DNA from: Chlamydiota bacterium
GTDB taxonomy: Bacteria > Chlamydiota > Chlamydiia > Chlamydiales > JAAKFR01
Direction: 5' to 3'
Length of the DNA: 64,000 nt
Assembly (NCBI GenBank): GCA_021772455.1
Contig: JAJFLY010000004.1
Span: 1 to 64,000 of the forward strand
Part shown: piece by piece, positions 25,313-37,024 of the stretch
How positions within the stretch are numbered: the stretch's first letter is position 1
How the letters are laid out: the number at the start of each line of letters is the position of its first letter
The notes under the pieces: model-generated
What the model was told of the DNA's origin: nothing
What the model saw: only the letters and a program-made list of their open reading frames with translations
Databases searched by the model: none
Made by a program: the position numbers and the translations under genes

Positions 25313-26003
25313 CTATATTAATACCGCATGTATAACGACATCTGTTACAAAGTGTGCGGTCATAGCAGCTAGCAATCCTCTTGTCCAGTAAAGCCATCCA
25401 AATACAACTCCAGGTATAGCATTTAAAAGGAGTATACGAAAAACCTCAAACGAGGAGGGTGAGGTAAGTTTAAAAGCTGCTGGCAAGTGCCCTAATCCAA
25501 AAATGATAGCTACTATCACATTAGCAATCCAAAGAAACAACAAACGATTTTGTAGCTGGAACTTGAAAATTTTCCCAAGAAGAAAATAGGCCGTTGTCAA
25601 CATGAACAGCCGAAACAACACTTCTTCATTTATTGAGCCGTAAAAAGATGCTAATAAGCCTGTCCAAACTGGTGGATGTGAGTCAGAAAGCAGAGAGCTA
25701 CTGAATAAAGCACTATCAAGCAGATAAAGAGCAACCCCTACAAGTAATCCTGCTATCACTCCAGGAAATATTTTTTTTTTTGAGAGGACTATCAATCACA
25801 AATGGCAGTAAATCGGTCTTAGGAACAACCTGATAACTGAGCCAACAAACCAACCCAAACAAAAGCGCTGCTTGAACAGTTGAAAGAAAAAATATTTTTA
25901 AAAATGAAACAGAGGAAGGAACTAAGCCCAGATGCAGAACATAAGGCAAAACAGACCATGCACCGAGAATACAAAGAATCCAAAGGATGAAAAAGGGAGC
26001 CAT
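25313..26003 (-). pseudogene. CPBP-family intramembrane protease with frameshift in a poly-A tract
   Basis: Two overlapping frames together make one CPBP protease of about 230 residues. The upstream part (start taken at ATG 26003 after GAGGTG) has two membrane segments and reaches DSPLKKK. The downstream part continues KIFPGVIAGLL and contains the catalytic motif EEVLFR, the second-motif His (FGLGHL) and AHFVTDVVIH. The frames meet at 11 consecutive A residues on the coding strand (25771-25781); ten would restore the frame. It may be a true pseudogene, be rescued by polymerase slippage, or be a sequencing error. Confidence 0.7.
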
Positions 26004-26119
26004 TTTCACCTCATTTTTATCCTGATTTATCATTGGGGAGTGTGCCATGTGTGTACCGTATAAACTTAGGAAGGTTATGAATCTCATTTTTATAAATCAT
26101 AACTCATTCAGTATAAGCA

Positions 26120-26197
<78 letters not shown>

Positions 26198-26256
26198 AAC
26201 GACTAAACTCAATTAACTAGTTTGTAGCGTCTTGTGTCTTTTCCATTTTAGCCAAG

Positions 26257-26279
26257 AAGAGCTGATTGTAGCTCTTTTT
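26257..26279 (+). terminator. Orphan terminator-like hairpin
   Basis: AAGAGCT-GATTGT-AGCTCTT followed by TTT forms a perfect 7-bp stem with a U-rich 3' side on the plus strand. No plus-strand gene lies upstream, so it may be left over from lost DNA between the two tRNA copies. Confidence 0.4.
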
Positions 26280-26358
26280 AGCTGATTAGTGGACCATGGA
26301 GGGTTTGAAGCTCGTGGTCCATATGGTTTGCGAGATCGTAAGTTTCTGAAGATTAGTA

Positions 26359-26441
<83 letters not shown>

Positions 26442-26459
26442 GAGGGTTGGTAGAATAAG

Positions 26460-27014
26460 TTAATCTGGTTGGGGGGTTTTGGTCAAGAGTTGGGCACAGA
26501 TTTGCAAGATATCGGGGTGATCAGGACAGAAAGAGAGGGCGTGTTTTAGAGTTGCTTGTCCCTCCTGGGCGTGGCCTTGGGTAAATTGGGTGAGGGCGAG
26601 GTTCACTAGAAGGCCTGGATGGGTGTCGAGGGTATGCTTTTTCAGGATTTCAATCCCACCTCCTTTTTGGAGCTCGCGGGTGAGGCGGATCCAGAGGGGT
26701 GGAAAAAAGAGGGGTTTGAGCTTGCCGTTAAGCATTAGGCTGGTTACGCGGCACCCTACTAGGAATAGATGAAAGAATATGAGGCTCATGAAGAGACGGT
26801 TGATGAGTTTGGGATCAGAAAAAATAAGGTTGGAAGCAACGAGGACAACGATCCATAAAAAGATCCACAAGAAGTGGCTCCCAAGCTTCTCGAGGAGCGG
26901 AATAGCTTTATCATAAAGAGACTCTCCACCCTTGTTTATAAGGGTGAAGAGTCCAGAAGATGTAAACCCATAAGTGTAATAACCGTCACTATCAAAAGGG
27001 TATTTCTTCGTCAT
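26460..27014 (-). CDS. Membrane protein with TPR-like tail
   Basis: A 184-residue protein of unrecognised family. Residues about 46-66 and 73-95 are membrane segments (FLWIFLWIVVLVASNLIF and LFMSLIFFHLFLVGCRV). The C-terminal 70 residues read like one to two TPR units (LLVNLALTQFTQGHAQEGQATLKHALSFCPDHPDIL). The start overlaps the end of the upstream gene by 23 bp, so it is translationally coupled to the gapA-linked gene at 26992. Confidence 0.65.
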   Translation of the reverse strand: MTKKYPFDSDGYYTYGFTSSGLFTLINKGGESLYDKAIPLLEKLGSHFLWIFLWIVVLVASNLIFSDPKLINRLFMSLIFFHLFLVGCRVTSLMLNGKLKPLFFPPLWIRLTRELQKGGGIEILKKHTLDTHPGLLVNLALTQFTQGHAQEGQATLKHALSFCPDHPDILQICAQLLTKTPQPD

Positions 27015-27687
27015 TTGCGGCCGCTTTCTGAGCTTGAGCCTCTAGTTTCTTGTCCGAAGAGTCTTCCGATGGCTCTTCGAAACACTCCTCCTCCTTTTTT
27101 ACAGAGTGCTCATCCTCTTTTTCTGGCTCATGAATGACAATCTCCTTGTAACGGCTGATTGTCTCAGAAATAAGGGTAGAAGGAGGGGGAATTAGTGTCG
27201 GCTTTTCGCTTTGCTTTACAGGCTCCGCTGAACTCGCCTCATCAGCAGTTTCCTGCTCTAATTCGGTGTCATCCTTGGTGCGGCGTTTGCGCGTGCGACG
27301 CCGTTCACGACGTTTGTCAACTTTTGGCTCTTTTGTAGTCTCATCAGCCTCACTTTTGCTAGCTGTTTCACCATCTTTCTCCTCACGCGATGCCTTCATA
27401 GCAGTCTCACGACCACCCCCAATCTTAATACCGCGGTCTACACTCGCTGATTTTAAGACCATACGAGTCTCTCGTGCCTCTAGAATTTCATAATCACTCA
27501 CAGGGACTAAAAAACTCTTAGGTTTTTCCATGGAACGGTAAAAGGAAGTGTTGCCAAAGGAAATGACCTCTATAGCATCTACAAAAAATTCTTCCTGGCC
27601 ACCTCCCTTGCTGTTGCGCAAGGCTAATTTGTACCCATCTTTAGAGGTGATCACGGTTTCAATAAGCGGTTCTCGAGTAAAATTCAC
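26992..27687 (-). CDS. Conserved hypothetical, charged protein following gapA
   Basis: A 231-residue protein. The N-terminal 85 residues form a compact, mixed alpha/beta-looking domain (NFTREPLIETVITSKDGYKL...FLVPVSDYEILE). The rest is a highly charged, probably disordered region with a basic patch RRERRRTRKRR followed by long Glu/Lys-rich stretches. The GTG at 27687 is chosen because AAAGG lies 7 nt upstream and it begins directly after the gapA stop. It sits where C. trachomatis has CT504 (from memory). The basic patch could bind RNA or DNA. Function unknown. Confidence 0.65.
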   Translation of the reverse strand: MNFTREPLIETVITSKDGYKLALRNSKGGGQEEFFVDAIEVISFGNTSFYRSMEKPKSFLVPVSDYEILEARETRMVLKSASVDRGIKIGGGRETAMKASREEKDGETASKSEADETTKEPKVDKRRERRRTRKRRTKDDTELEQETADEASSAEPVKQSEKPTLIPPPSTLISETISRYKEIVIHEPEKEDEHSVKKEEECFEEPSEDSSDKKLEAQAQKAAANDEEIPF

Positions 27688-27689
27688 AT

Positions 27690-28721
<1,032 letters not shown>

Positions 28722-28761
28722 TTAAAAACATTCCAAGTTAATATAAAATATTAGCTTGGAA
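28722..28761 (-). terminator. Terminator after rplQ
   Basis: On the minus strand a 13-bp stem (TTCCAAG..TAATA type arms, one mismatch, 5-nt loop, 28731-28761) is followed by TGTTTTT. It ends the ribosomal transcript before gapA. Confidence 0.8.
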
Positions 28762-28779
28762 AGAAAAAAGCAATACTCC

Positions 28780-29208
28780 TTATTCGCCCAGGAACTCAAT
28801 CACACAAGTTGGTGCGTTATCTCCAACACGATTCGCACCACGAATGATACGGGTGTACCCTCCGTTACGACTCTCGAATCGAGGTCCTAAGGTATCGAAA
28901 AGCTTGCCCATCACACGTCGGTCACCGTTAAAAGCTGAAAGATCGCCTTCCTTGGCCTGTCTTGCTTCCTTCGGTGTCAATGCGTTGTACCTGATCATCA
29001 ACTTACCGATCGCATCACGTCGACTTGCAAGTGTGTTTTTCTTTGCTAACGTAATCATACGATCAGCATGCCGTCGCAGCTCTTTAGCTTTCGTGATTGT
29101 TGTCACAATACGCTCTTCTTCGATAAGCGATTTCAACATGTTCGCAATCATACAACGGTTGTGAGAAGTTGTGCGACCAAGTTTTAAAGTCTTCTTACGA
29201 TGCCTCAT
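28780..29208 (-). CDS. rplQ: Ribosomal protein L17
   Basis: 142 residues, starting [20 protein letters not shown], the L17 signature. The ATG overlaps the rpoA stop by 4 bp (ATGA). It is the last gene of the ribosomal cluster, before a terminator. Confidence 0.97.
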   Translation of the reverse strand: MRHRKKTLKLGRTTSHNRCMIANMLKSLIEEERIVTTITKAKELRRHADRMITLAKKNTLASRRDAIGKLMIRYNALTPKEARQAKEGDLSAFNGDRRVMGKLFDTLGPRFESRNGGYTRIIRGANRVGDNAPTCVIEFLGE

Positions 29209-30302
29209 AGCGCTGTCCCTTTATGTTCATCAAGATATTTCTGGATTTTGTCTTTAACATTGTCTTCATTAATGTCAAAACGGTTTAAATCCATTCCAAG
29301 TCCAAGACTCATCTCTGTAAGTTTTGCTTTAATCTCGTTTAAGGATTTTTTACCAAAATTACGGAACTGAAGCAATTTAGGCTCCGGCATTACTACAAGC
29401 TCACCGATAGTCTGAATACTTGCTCCGTTAAGGCAATTTGTTGAACGTACGGAAAGTTCAATCTCATTAATTCCTAAGACAAGTTTCGCCATAAGATCAT
29501 CAAAATCGGTGTCACTTGTTGTTTTAATCTCTTCAAATGAGACCTCACGTTGATCAATCGTCTCAAAGCTTCCCAGATGCTTAACAAGAATTTTTGAAGC
29601 GAATGCAACAGCTTCTTGTGGAGAAACACGTCCATCAGTTGTCACATCCAAAATAAGGCGATCAAAATCAGTATCTTGCCCAACTCGTGTATCTTCAACA
29701 AAATAGTTAACTATCACTACCGGTGAAAAGGTTGAGTCCATAATGATTTCGTCTGTAATACGATTCACCAACTCATGACGTTCGGACGGAACATAGCCGC
29801 GTCCAATTGAAACTTTCACTTCAATGCGTCGGGTCATCGGCTTAGTAACTGTAAATATAGGAAGATCTGGATTCATGACCTCGTATTCACCTTCAGATAC
29901 CAAATCACCAAGTGTAACAACTTTTTGCCCAGCAGATCCCAAATCATTTTGAGAAATTTCGAGCATCTTTGTAATGACTTTTTGCTCTCGTGCATTAGGC
30001 ATTGTGTCAAGAGGGAGACGCCTTAGAAGAGCTCCCTTCAAATTCAAGACAATATTGGTCATATCTTCGATAATCCCCTCAACTGCCATGTACTCGTGCG
30101 GTACACCTTCAATGTAGAAAGAAATAATCGCAGGTGCTTCAATCGCTGTTAAGAGCATGCGGCGTAAACTGTTACCAATTGTATGACCAAAACCTCTTTC
30201 AAATGGTTCTGCAATAAAGCGAGCATGGGTGCTCGTTGCAGTTGATTCATCGATTTTGATCATTTCAGGCATTTCGAACTTATTATATAGAATAGATGAC
30301 AT
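29205..30302 (-). CDS. rpoA: RNA polymerase alpha subunit
   Basis: 365 residues. The N-terminal assembly domain ([25 protein letters not shown]) and the C-terminal helix-hairpin-helix domain that contacts DNA and activators ([28 protein letters not shown]) are both present. It is somewhat longer than E. coli alpha (329), as in other chlamydiae. It follows rpsK by 9 bp and is coupled to rplQ. Confidence 0.97.
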   Translation of the reverse strand: MSSILYNKFEMPEMIKIDESTATSTHARFIAEPFERGFGHTIGNSLRRMLLTAIEAPAIISFYIEGVPHEYMAVEGIIEDMTNIVLNLKGALLRRLPLDTMPNAREQKVITKMLEISQNDLGSAGQKVVTLGDLVSEGEYEVMNPDLPIFTVTKPMTRRIEVKVSIGRGYVPSERHELVNRITDEIIMDSTFSPVVIVNYFVEDTRVGQDTDFDRLILDVTTDGRVSPQEAVAFASKILVKHLGSFETIDQREVSFEEIKTTSDTDFDDLMAKLVLGINEIELSVRSTNCLNGASIQTIGELVVMPEPKLLQFRNFGKKSLNEIKAKLTEMSLGLGMDLNRFDINEDNVKDKIQKYLDEHKGTAL

Positions 30303-30311
30303 GCGGCCTCC

Positions 30312-30716
30312 TTATACTCTGCGGCGCTTGCGAGGACGGCACCCGTTATGTGGAACGGGTGTTTTATCTCTAATAACGGTAACCATCAACCCTGCACTAA
30401 GCAAACCACGAACCGCAGACTCACGTCCTGACCCCGGCCCTCTTAGGTTTACTTCTACTTCTCGCATTCCCATCGTCATCGCAGATTTTGCAGCATCCTG
30501 TGCAGCAACCGTTGCGGCAAAGGCTGAAGATTTACGAGATCCGGAATACCCAACTTTACCTGCTGATGCCCATGCAATGACGTTTCCAGCGGGATCGGCT
30601 ACGGCAATAATCGTATTATTAAAGGTTGCTGTTACGTGTACAACGCCAGCTGGAACATTTCGTAAGACTTTCTTTCGAGTCCTTCCACCTTTTTTTGCTT
30701 GTGCTTGTTTTGCCAA
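30312..30716 (-). CDS. rpsK: Ribosomal protein S11
   Basis: 134 residues with the S11 core [20 protein letters not shown] and the basic C-terminus [15 protein letters not shown]. No rpsD gene separates it from rpoA, the chlamydial arrangement. Confidence 0.97.
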   Translation of the reverse strand: MAKQAQAKKGGRTRKKVLRNVPAGVVHVTATFNNTIIAVADPAGNVIAWASAGKVGYSGSRKSSAFAATVAAQDAAKSAMTMGMREVEVNLRGPGSGRESAVRGLLSAGLMVTVIRDKTPVPHNGCRPRKRRRV

Positions 30717-30739
30717 GAGATCCTCTCCTCAATTAAATT

Positions 30740-31108
30740 TTACTTTTTCTTACCAGCGACAGTTTTCTTTTTCCCTTTTCGGGTACGGGCATTATTCTGA
30801 GTACCTTGTCCGCGAACAGGTAAACCTGTGCGGTGGCGAAGCCCCCGATAAGAGTGAATGGAGATGAGTCGCTTAATATTACTTTGAACCTGTCTTCGTA
30901 GATCCCCCTCAACAATATAGTCGCTTTGCAACATACCGTTCAGGCGTACAATATCTTCAGCAGAGAGCTTGTCAGCACGCATGCTTGGATCTAATCTTAA
31001 TTTTTCAACTATTTCTTCAGAACGAGTACGACCAACGCCAAAAATATAGGTTAGGCTGATGACCAGTCTCTTCTTCCCGGGGATGTCAATTCCAATTACG
31101 CGTGGCAT
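30740..31108 (-). CDS. rpsM: Ribosomal protein S13
   Basis: 122 residues starting MPRVIGIDIPGKKRLVISLT, with the SYRGLRHRTGLPVRGQGTQNNARTRKG tail split across the usual conserved block. The 85-bp gap to secY is too small to hold rpmJ. Confidence 0.97.
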   Translation of the reverse strand: MPRVIGIDIPGKKRLVISLTYIFGVGRTRSEEIVEKLRLDPSMRADKLSAEDIVRLNGMLQSDYIVEGDLRRQVQSNIKRLISIHSYRGLRHRTGLPVRGQGTQNNARTRKGKKKTVAGKKK

Positions 31109-31193
31109 AGTGTTTTTTCTCTTATAAAGTTATGAACAATGTAATGATCGAATATCCTATCAAATAGGAGATATAAAATCAACTTTAAGTGCG

Positions 31194-32555
31194 TTATCTC
31201 TTTCCTCTTTTCACGAACCCTTCGTAACGCTTCATCAAAAGGTGAGATTCAACCTGTTTCATGGTATCAAGTACGACTCCAACTAAAATTAGTAGAGCTG
31301 TACCTCCAAAGAAATAACTAATACTCGGATCAATATGCAAAATTTTACCAATAATCGATGGAAGGATTGCGATAATCGCAAGGAATATCGCCCCAATCAA
31401 TGTGATCCGATTCATCGTAGATTCTAAAAAGTCCTGAGTCGGCTTGCCTTGACGAATTCCAGGAATAAAGGCACCATTTTTCTTCATGTCTGAAGCAATC
31501 TGTTCTGGATGAAACTGCGTTGCTGTCCAAAAATAGGTAAAAAACAGAATAAGGAGGACATACACAGCCATGTAAACAAGACTACCTGGTGTCATAGCAC
31601 TTGCAATCACTCCAAAAAAACCTCCGCGACCGATAAACTGAGCCAGCGTCGCAGGAAACATTAGAAGAGAGGAAGCAAAAATCACAGGAATTACACCTGC
31701 GTAGTTAATTTTTAAAGGAACATAGGAGCCCCCTCCTTGCACTTCACGTCGACCTACGACACGACGCGCATACTGGATCGGAATCTTACGTACACCTTGA
31801 ATAATCAAAATCGTGGCAATAATAACGAACACAAAAACTGCAAAGAGAACAAGGAGCGAAGAAAAAGTAAGCTGACCAGGTTCCTGAGAATCGAGATTCA
31901 ACTGCTTAAGTACAGAGCCCATAGTAGAAGGAAGCGAAGATATAATTCCGATCGTGATGATCAAGCTCATCCCGTTGCCGATCCCTTTTTCTGTGATCTG
32001 CTCCCCTATCCACATCAGGAACACAGTTCCAGTTGTCATAGTTAAGATGGTAACTAGGAAAAATACCCAAGGGAGACCAAAGGCTTGTGCACGCATCATT
32101 TCAGGGAGAATAATCCCAGGATTTGACTGGTTCATGCTAATCGCAAAACGGGCAAAGAGCGTCGATTGAACAACAGCAAGAAGAACAGTCAAGACACGGG
32201 TATACTTATTCACCTTTCGCTTTCCTGCATCTGGGTTTTCACGCACTTCGCGCTGAAGACCAGGCATTAAAGCCATTAAAAGCTGCATAATAATCGAGGC
32301 CGAAATATACGGTACGACCCCTAATGCAATGACCGTCATCTGAGCAAAAGCACCACCAGAAAAAATATCAACAAGCTGGAAAAGGTTTTGTCCACCGCCA
32401 GTGGCTTGCTTAAAATAAGCAAGAGCAAGTTCTCCGTTAATCCCGGGAACTGGAATAAAGACACCAATCCTACAAACGATCAACATTAAAATTGTGAAAA
32501 CAATTCTATTCTTAAGTTCCGGTATACTCGTGATGCGTCTGACAGTGTCGAACAT
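31194..32555 (-). CDS. secY: Protein translocase subunit SecY
   Basis: 453 residues with ten membrane segments. It is the channel subunit of the SecYEG translocon. The plug/TM2 region ([34 protein letters not shown], in part) and the C5 cytosolic loop with conserved arginines ([18 protein letters not shown]) are present. It starts 2 bp after rplO ends. Confidence 0.97.
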   Translation of the reverse strand: MFDTVRRITSIPELKNRIVFTILMLIVCRIGVFIPVPGINGELALAYFKQATGGGQNLFQLVDIFSGGAFAQMTVIALGVVPYISASIIMQLLMALMPGLQREVRENPDAGKRKVNKYTRVLTVLLAVVQSTLFARFAISMNQSNPGIILPEMMRAQAFGLPWVFFLVTILTMTTGTVFLMWIGEQITEKGIGNGMSLIITIGIISSLPSTMGSVLKQLNLDSQEPGQLTFSSLLVLFAVFVFVIIATILIIQGVRKIPIQYARRVVGRREVQGGGSYVPLKINYAGVIPVIFASSLLMFPATLAQFIGRGGFFGVIASAMTPGSLVYMAVYVLLILFFTYFWTATQFHPEQIASDMKKNGAFIPGIRQGKPTQDFLESTMNRITLIGAIFLAIIAILPSIIGKILHIDPSISYFFGGTALLILVGVVLDTMKQVESHLLMKRYEGFVKRGKR

Positions 32556-32557
32556 AA

Positions 32558-33001
32558 TTAAGTGGATATCCCAGCTTCTTTAAGTTTATCTTGAGCCCCT
32601 GACGAGAAAGCTTCTACTTGAAAGGAGACTTTTTTAGACAGTGTGCCATCAGCCAATATTTTAATTCCATAGGATTGGCCTTTAATAAAGCCCTTCTCTC
32701 TTAAAGTTTCTAAACTGACTGTTTCTCCATCAGCATACATGACATCAATTTGACCCAAATTGATCACATCAAGCTTACGAGCAAAGCGAACATTGGAGAA
32801 TCCTCGAGTAGGTGTACGCTTATGTAAAGGAACACCGCCCCCAATATACCCTTGTCTAGTTTTATAACCAGAACGTGAGCCTGCACCTTTTTCTCCACGG
32901 CCGGACGTCTTTCCATGTTTTGAACCAGGTCCACGACCTAGTAGTTTCCTACGTTTTGTGGGACGAGAAGAGTTGCTGAGTGTAGAAAGTGTGATCATCA
33001 T
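32558..33001 (-). CDS. rplO: Ribosomal protein L15
   Basis: 147 residues with the L15 basic glycine-rich N-terminal arm ([19 protein letters not shown]). It overlaps rpsE by 4 bp. No rpmD lies between them, as in Chlamydia. Confidence 0.97.
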   Translation of the reverse strand: MMITLSTLSNSSRPTKRRKLLGRGPGSKHGKTSGRGEKGAGSRSGYKTRQGYIGGGVPLHKRTPTRGFSNVRFARKLDVINLGQIDVMYADGETVSLETLREKGFIKGQSYGIKILADGTLSKKVSFQVEAFSSGAQDKLKEAGIST

Positions 33002-33474
33002 GATAAACCTCTTATTTTCAAGGCTTCTTGTCTGCTACGTAGCTGACATAGTGCCTTAAATGTCGCTTTTACTTGGTTAATAGGGTTGTTTGATCCAATA
33101 CTCTTTGCAACAACATCTCGAACCCCTGCAAATTCTAAGATGGATCGGATTCTTGATCCGGCAACAACACCTGAACCTTCTCGAGAAGGTTTAAGCAGTA
33201 ACTTTGCGCCATCAAAATCGACTAATACTTCATGAGGAATTGTTGTTCCTTCCATTTCAAAGGTGATGAGATTTTTACGTGCAGCCTCTCCACCTTTGCG
33301 GATCGCATCAGTTAGTTCGTTTGCTTTTGCAAATCCGAATCCAACGCGGCCATTATGATCCCCAACCAAAATGAGGGCTGAGAAGCTAAATTTACGTCCA
33401 CCTTTGACAACCTTTGAACATCGGTTTACAAAAAGGACTTTCTCTTCTAGATTATCTTCGTTTTTTCCAACCAT
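32998..33474 (-). CDS. rpsE: Ribosomal protein S5
   Basis: 158 residues. The double-stranded-RNA-binding-like domain (FVNRCSKVVKGGRKFSFSAL) and the NxxNPINQVKATF C-terminal part are recognisable. It starts 12 bp after rplR. Confidence 0.97.
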   Translation of the reverse strand: MVGKNEDNLEEKVLFVNRCSKVVKGGRKFSFSALILVGDHNGRVGFGFAKANELTDAIRKGGEAARKNLITFEMEGTTIPHEVLVDFDGAKLLLKPSREGSGVVAGSRIRSILEFAGVRDVVAKSIGSNNPINQVKATFKALCQLRSRQEALKIRGLS

Positions 33475-33486
33475 TATGACCTTCTC

Positions 33487-33858
33487 CTAAAACTCAATGC
33501 CACCTTCTCGCGCACCGTCCGCTACTGCGGCGATGACCCCATGATACTTAAAACCGCTACGATCAAATACGACCTTTTTTACTGATTTTGCTTTAGCAAG
33601 TTCAGCAATCTTTAAGCCGAGTTGTTTTGCGGATGTTTGACTCCGCTTATTAAATTCTGTTGTGCGAAAATCTTTTGAAATTGTCGATGTGCTTGCCAGA
33701 GTCAATGAGTTTTCATCATCAATCAGCTGCACATGGATATTTTTATTAGATTTAATCACACACAAACGGGGCTTGTCCTGACTTCCACGCACTCTTTTGC
33801 GAGTACGCATAACCCTCTTCTTGCGGACCTTAGTTGCTCGTTTTTGACTACTTTCCAT
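33487..33858 (-). CDS. rplR: Ribosomal protein L18
   Basis: 123 residues. It binds 5S rRNA. The conserved VFDRSGFKYHGVIAAVADGAREGG C-terminal block is present in full (split here by length only) and the N-terminus is strongly basic. Confidence 0.97.
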   Translation of the reverse strand: MESSQKRATKVRKKRVMRTRKRVRGSQDKPRLCVIKSNKNIHVQLIDDENSLTLASTSTISKDFRTTEFNKRSQTSAKQLGLKIAELAKAKSVKKVVFDRSGFKYHGVIAAVADGAREGGIEF

Positions 33859-33870
33859 TTATCTTACAGC

Positions 33871-34410
33871 CTATTTTTTACCAGCCTTACCAGCTTTGCG
33901 ACGGACATATTCATCAGTATAACGAATCCCCTTACCCTTATAAGGTTCAGGAGGACGCTTTGAACGAATGTCTGCAGCAAACTGACCAACCAGCTGCTTA
34001 TCAATACCTTTGACGGTGATATTTGTGTTCTTTTCAATAGCGACTTCAATCCCTGATGGAATCGAAATCTTGGTTGGATGAGAAACACCGATCTGCAAGT
34101 CGAGTAAACTCCCTTGCACAGCAGCTCTATAACCAACCCCGATCATTTCAAGACGCTTCTCAAATCCTTTTGACACCCCTTCTACCATATTGGCAATCAG
34201 TGACCAAAAGAGACCTAAAAAATTAAAAGCATGACTAAAACTTGGGGCCAACGTCACCATGATGTTTTGACCTTCGATTGTAACAACAATTCCTTCCATC
34301 AACTCACGCGTCAAAGTTCCTTTTGGGCCTTTAACTGAGAGGGTCTTTCCCTGAAGTGTTGCTTCAACTCCACTTGGAAGTTCGATAGGTACTTTAGCTT
34401 TTCGAGACAT
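33871..34410 (-). CDS. rplF: Ribosomal protein L6
   Basis: 179 residues. The ATG at 34410 follows AGGAG, and homology begins with [15 protein letters not shown]; the 9-residue longer frame overlaps rpsH. The C-terminal signature [11 protein letters not shown] is intact. Confidence 0.96.
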   Translation of the reverse strand: MSRKAKVPIELPSGVEATLQGKTLSVKGPKGTLTRELMEGIVVTIEGQNIMVTLAPSFSHAFNFLGLFWSLIANMVEGVSKGFEKRLEMIGVGYRAAVQGSLLDLQIGVSHPTKISIPSGIEVAIEKNTNITVKGIDKQLVGQFAADIRSKRPPEPYKGKGIRYTDEYVRRKAGKAGKK

Positions 34411-34430
34411 AATATCGTAACTCCTGTAAC

Positions 34431-34826
34431 TTACCAAGCTTGGCAGAGTAGCTCTCCACCAATATTCTGCTCACGTGCAGTCTTATTATCTACAACACCT
34501 TTCGATGTAGAAATGATTGAAATTCCCATCCCACCCAATACTGTTGGAATCTGTTGGGTAGTGATATACTTGCGAAGAGAAGGCTTAGACACCCGCTTAA
34601 TTCCATGAATCACCGCTTCACGATTCGCAGTATATTTTAAAAAAATGCGCATGGTTTTACGCTTATTTTCCTCTTTCACAAGGTAATGCGCAATAAATCC
34701 ATTGTCTTTCAAAATTTTGACAATAGCTTCAAGCATTCTGCTTTGCCAAACATCTAAATATAGGTGTTTAGCAGCTGAAGCGTTACGTATTCTTGTTAGT
34801 AAATCGGCAATTGGGTCACTACCCAT
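34431..34826 (-). CDS. rpsH: Ribosomal protein S8
   Basis: 131 residues, beginning [14 protein letters not shown] and ending with the S8 C-terminal GGELLCQAW. The gene for S14, normally between L5 and S8, is absent here as in Chlamydia. Confidence 0.97.
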   Translation of the reverse strand: MGSDPIADLLTRIRNASAAKHLYLDVWQSRMLEAIVKILKDNGFIAHYLVKEENKRKTMRIFLKYTANREAVIHGIKRVSKPSLRKYITTQQIPTVLGGMGISIISTSKGVVDNKTAREQNIGGELLCQAW

Positions 34827-34845
34827 GGATGCTTCTCCTTCTAAA

Positions 34846-35385
34846 TTATGCTTTCTTAAAGGGCATACCGAGTCCAGTCAGGAGCTCAACACACTCTTTA
34901 TCGGTTTGTGCACTTGTTACAAATGTTATATTCATACCCTGCTGGCGCTTCACTTGGTCTAGGTTGATCTCAGGGAAAACCTGTTGCTCATCGAGCCCCA
35001 AGGAATAACATCCACGACCATCACACTTATTGGCAAAACCACGAAAGTCACTGATGCGAGGGCAAACGATATTACAAAAACGATCAAAAAAATCGTACAT
35101 CCTTTTCCCACGTAACGTAACCTTCGCACCTATCGTTTGTCCTTCTCTAAGCTTAAAGCCTGCGATTGATGAACGGGCTTTTGTAAGAGCCGGTTTTTGC
35201 CCTGAGAGAATTGTCAATTCATTAATAGCATCTTGCAAAGCATTTTTATCTTTCGTTGCTTCTGCAAGACCCATACTGATGACAATCTTCTTCAATCCAG
35301 GTATTTGCATAGGATTCACATAAGCAAATTTTTCCTGTAGAGCAGGCTTGATGACTTCGAGATACTTACTTTTCAATCTTGACAT
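34846..35385 (-). CDS. rplE: Ribosomal protein L5
   Basis: 179 residues. It binds 5S rRNA. The L5 motifs [19 protein letters not shown] (in part), [17 protein letters not shown] and RDFRGF-type loop ([14 protein letters not shown]) are present. Confidence 0.97.
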   Translation of the reverse strand: MSRLKSKYLEVIKPALQEKFAYVNPMQIPGLKKIVISMGLAEATKDKNALQDAINELTILSGQKPALTKARSSIAGFKLREGQTIGAKVTLRGKRMYDFFDRFCNIVCPRISDFRGFANKCDGRGCYSLGLDEQQVFPEINLDQVKRQQGMNITFVTSAQTDKECVELLTGLGMPFKKA

Positions 35386-35391
35386 AGTTCT

Positions 35392-35724
35392 TTAACTCTG
35401 TTTTTTCACGGAGCGATAGAGCATTTCTTTTTTACCATCTAGGTAATAGAGCTCTTTCTCACCCTCTTTATTAAAGCGTTTGCGCACTTTTACACCTTTT
35501 CCATCAACTGAGGGCATAATATTCGAGATATGAATGCTACATTCAATATCTATAATCTGCCCTTTTTGATTTTGCTGAGTTGGCTTCATATGCTTTTTAC
35601 GAATATTAACACCCTCAACAATCACACGCTCAGATGTATGGGAAACAACTTTACCAGTTTTTCCCTTGCTATTACCTGCAATGACAGTTACTTCATCGCC
35701 CTTACGTAAAAATGTTTTTTTCAT
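35392..35724 (-). CDS. rplX: Ribosomal protein L24
   Basis: 110 residues with the KOW motif (KGDEVTVIAGNSKGKTGKV) near the N-terminus. It lies 1 bp after rplN. Confidence 0.97.
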   Translation of the reverse strand: MKKTFLRKGDEVTVIAGNSKGKTGKVVSHTSERVIVEGVNIRKKHMKPTQQNQKGQIIDIECSIHISNIMPSVDGKGVKVRKRFNKEGEKELYYLDGKKEMLYRSVKKQS

Positions 35725-35725
35725 A

Positions 35726-36094
35726 TTAAATTACCTCTGGAGCCAGTGAGCTAATTTTAATGTAACCACGCTCACGAACTTCACGCGCGATTGGCCCAAA
35801 AATACGCGTGCCGCGAGGGTTACCTTTATCATCAATAATTACGCAACTGTTGCTATCAAACCGAAGCCAAGATCCGTCTCGTCTCTTAATATAACGACGC
35901 GTACGGACAACTACTGCCTTTACAACCTCGCCCTTCTTGACGGAAGCTTCGGGTTCAGCTTCTCGAACTGAGCAAATGATAATGTCTCCTACTCCGGCAT
36001 AGCGGCGTTTAGATCCACCAATCACCTTGAAGCATTTAACTTTCTTTGCCCCGGTATTGTCAGCAACTTTCAGTTGGGATTCCTGTTGAAGCAT
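35726..36094 (-). CDS. rplN: Ribosomal protein L14
   Basis: 122 residues. It begins [19 protein letters not shown], an almost invariant L14 start, and ends with [19 protein letters not shown]. Confidence 0.98.
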   Translation of the reverse strand: MLQQESQLKVADNTGAKKVKCFKVIGGSKRRYAGVGDIIICSVREAEPEASVKKGEVVKAVVVRTRRYIKRRDGSWLRFDSNSCVIIDDKGNPRGTRIFGPIAREVRERGYIKISSLAPEVI

Positions 36095-36112
36095 TGTTCT
36101 ATTCCACTTTAA

Positions 36113-36367
36113 TTATGATTCTCTAACTACACGCCAACGCTTCATTTTTGAAATTGGTCGCGATTCGACGATCGTTACTACTTCACCCTCTTTGAGTGTG
36201 CTTGCTTGCTCATCATGTGCATGATATTTTTTTGCAGTGCGAACAACTTTCCCATAAAGGGGATGACGATACGTTCTCTCAACACGCACAACTGCTGTCT
36301 TTGCAGCTTTAGTTGAAACGACAACGCCTGTCTTAACTTTTCTATTACTTTTTTGAGCCTTATCCAT
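36113..36367 (-). CDS. rpsQ: Ribosomal protein S17
   Basis: 84 residues with the S17 OB-fold core [20 protein letters not shown] and the [19 protein letters not shown]-terminus. It starts 1 bp after rpmC. Confidence 0.97.
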   Translation of the reverse strand: MDKAQKSNRKVKTGVVVSTKAAKTAVVRVERTYRHPLYGKVVRTAKKYHAHDEQASTLKEGEVVTIVESRPISKMKRWRVVRES

Positions 36368-36368
36368 G

Positions 36369-36575
36369 TTATACCTTGGTTAGTTCTCTCTCACGCTTGA
36401 TTGTCAAAATACACGCAACTTCTTTGCGTTTCTGACGAATCAAGTGGGTTTTTTGAGTCTTGCTATCCAAGCGCTCACTTCTTAGCCCAAAAATCTCTTG
36501 ATGAAGCGTAACAAGCTTCACGTCTAGATCTTCATCACTTTTATTTCTAAGCTCACTCGCCTTGTACATAGCCAT
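36369..36575 (-). CDS. rpmC: Ribosomal protein L29
   Basis: 68 residues, two helices, with the L29 signature [20 protein letters not shown]. It lies 7 bp after rplP. Confidence 0.95.
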   Translation of the reverse strand: MAMYKASELRNKSDEDLDVKLVTLHQEIFGLRSERLDSKTQKTHLIRQKRKEVACILTIKRERELTKV

Positions 36576-36582
36576 TTCCTTC

Positions 36583-37002
36583 TTATACTCTTTCTACACG
36601 CTCGACAAATCGTGTCTTTAATCCAAGTTTTGCTGCAGCTCTTCTTAATGCATTTTGTGCATCTTCTCGTGAAACATTCGCAACTTCAAAAAGAACACGT
36701 CCAGGACGTACAACAGCGACCCAATGGTCTGTAGCACCTTTACCTTTACCCATACGTGTCTCCGCAGGTTTTTTAGCAATCGGCTTATCTGGAAAAACAC
36801 GAATCCAAACTCTGCCACGTCTTTTAAAGTAGCGGTTAATCGCAATTCTGCACGATTCAAGTTGCTGCCCAGTTAGACGACCACGGTCAAGAACCTGCAT
36901 TCCATATTCACCAAATTCGATGAAATTTCCACCCTTACTTAAACCACTATGTTGGCCTTTCTGCTGCTTACGAAACTTTGTCCGCTTTGGTATGAACGAC
37001 AT
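36583..37002 (-). CDS. rplP: Ribosomal protein L16
   Basis: 139 residues, starting [36 protein letters not shown] and the [18 protein letters not shown] block (split) define L16. Confidence 0.97.
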   Translation of the reverse strand: MSFIPKRTKFRKQQKGQHSGLSKGGNFIEFGEYGMQVLDRGRLTGQQLESCRIAINRYFKRRGRVWIRVFPDKPIAKKPAETRMGKGKGATDHWVAVVRPGRVLFEVANVSREDAQNALRRAAAKLGLKTRFVERVERV

Positions 37003-37024
37003 AATCGTAGCTCCTTAAATCTCT

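Noticed and set aside
31109-31193. Missing rpmJ (L36) or small gene between rpsM and secY
   Set aside because: The gap is 85 bp and contains no frame long enough; absence matches the chlamydial arrangement.
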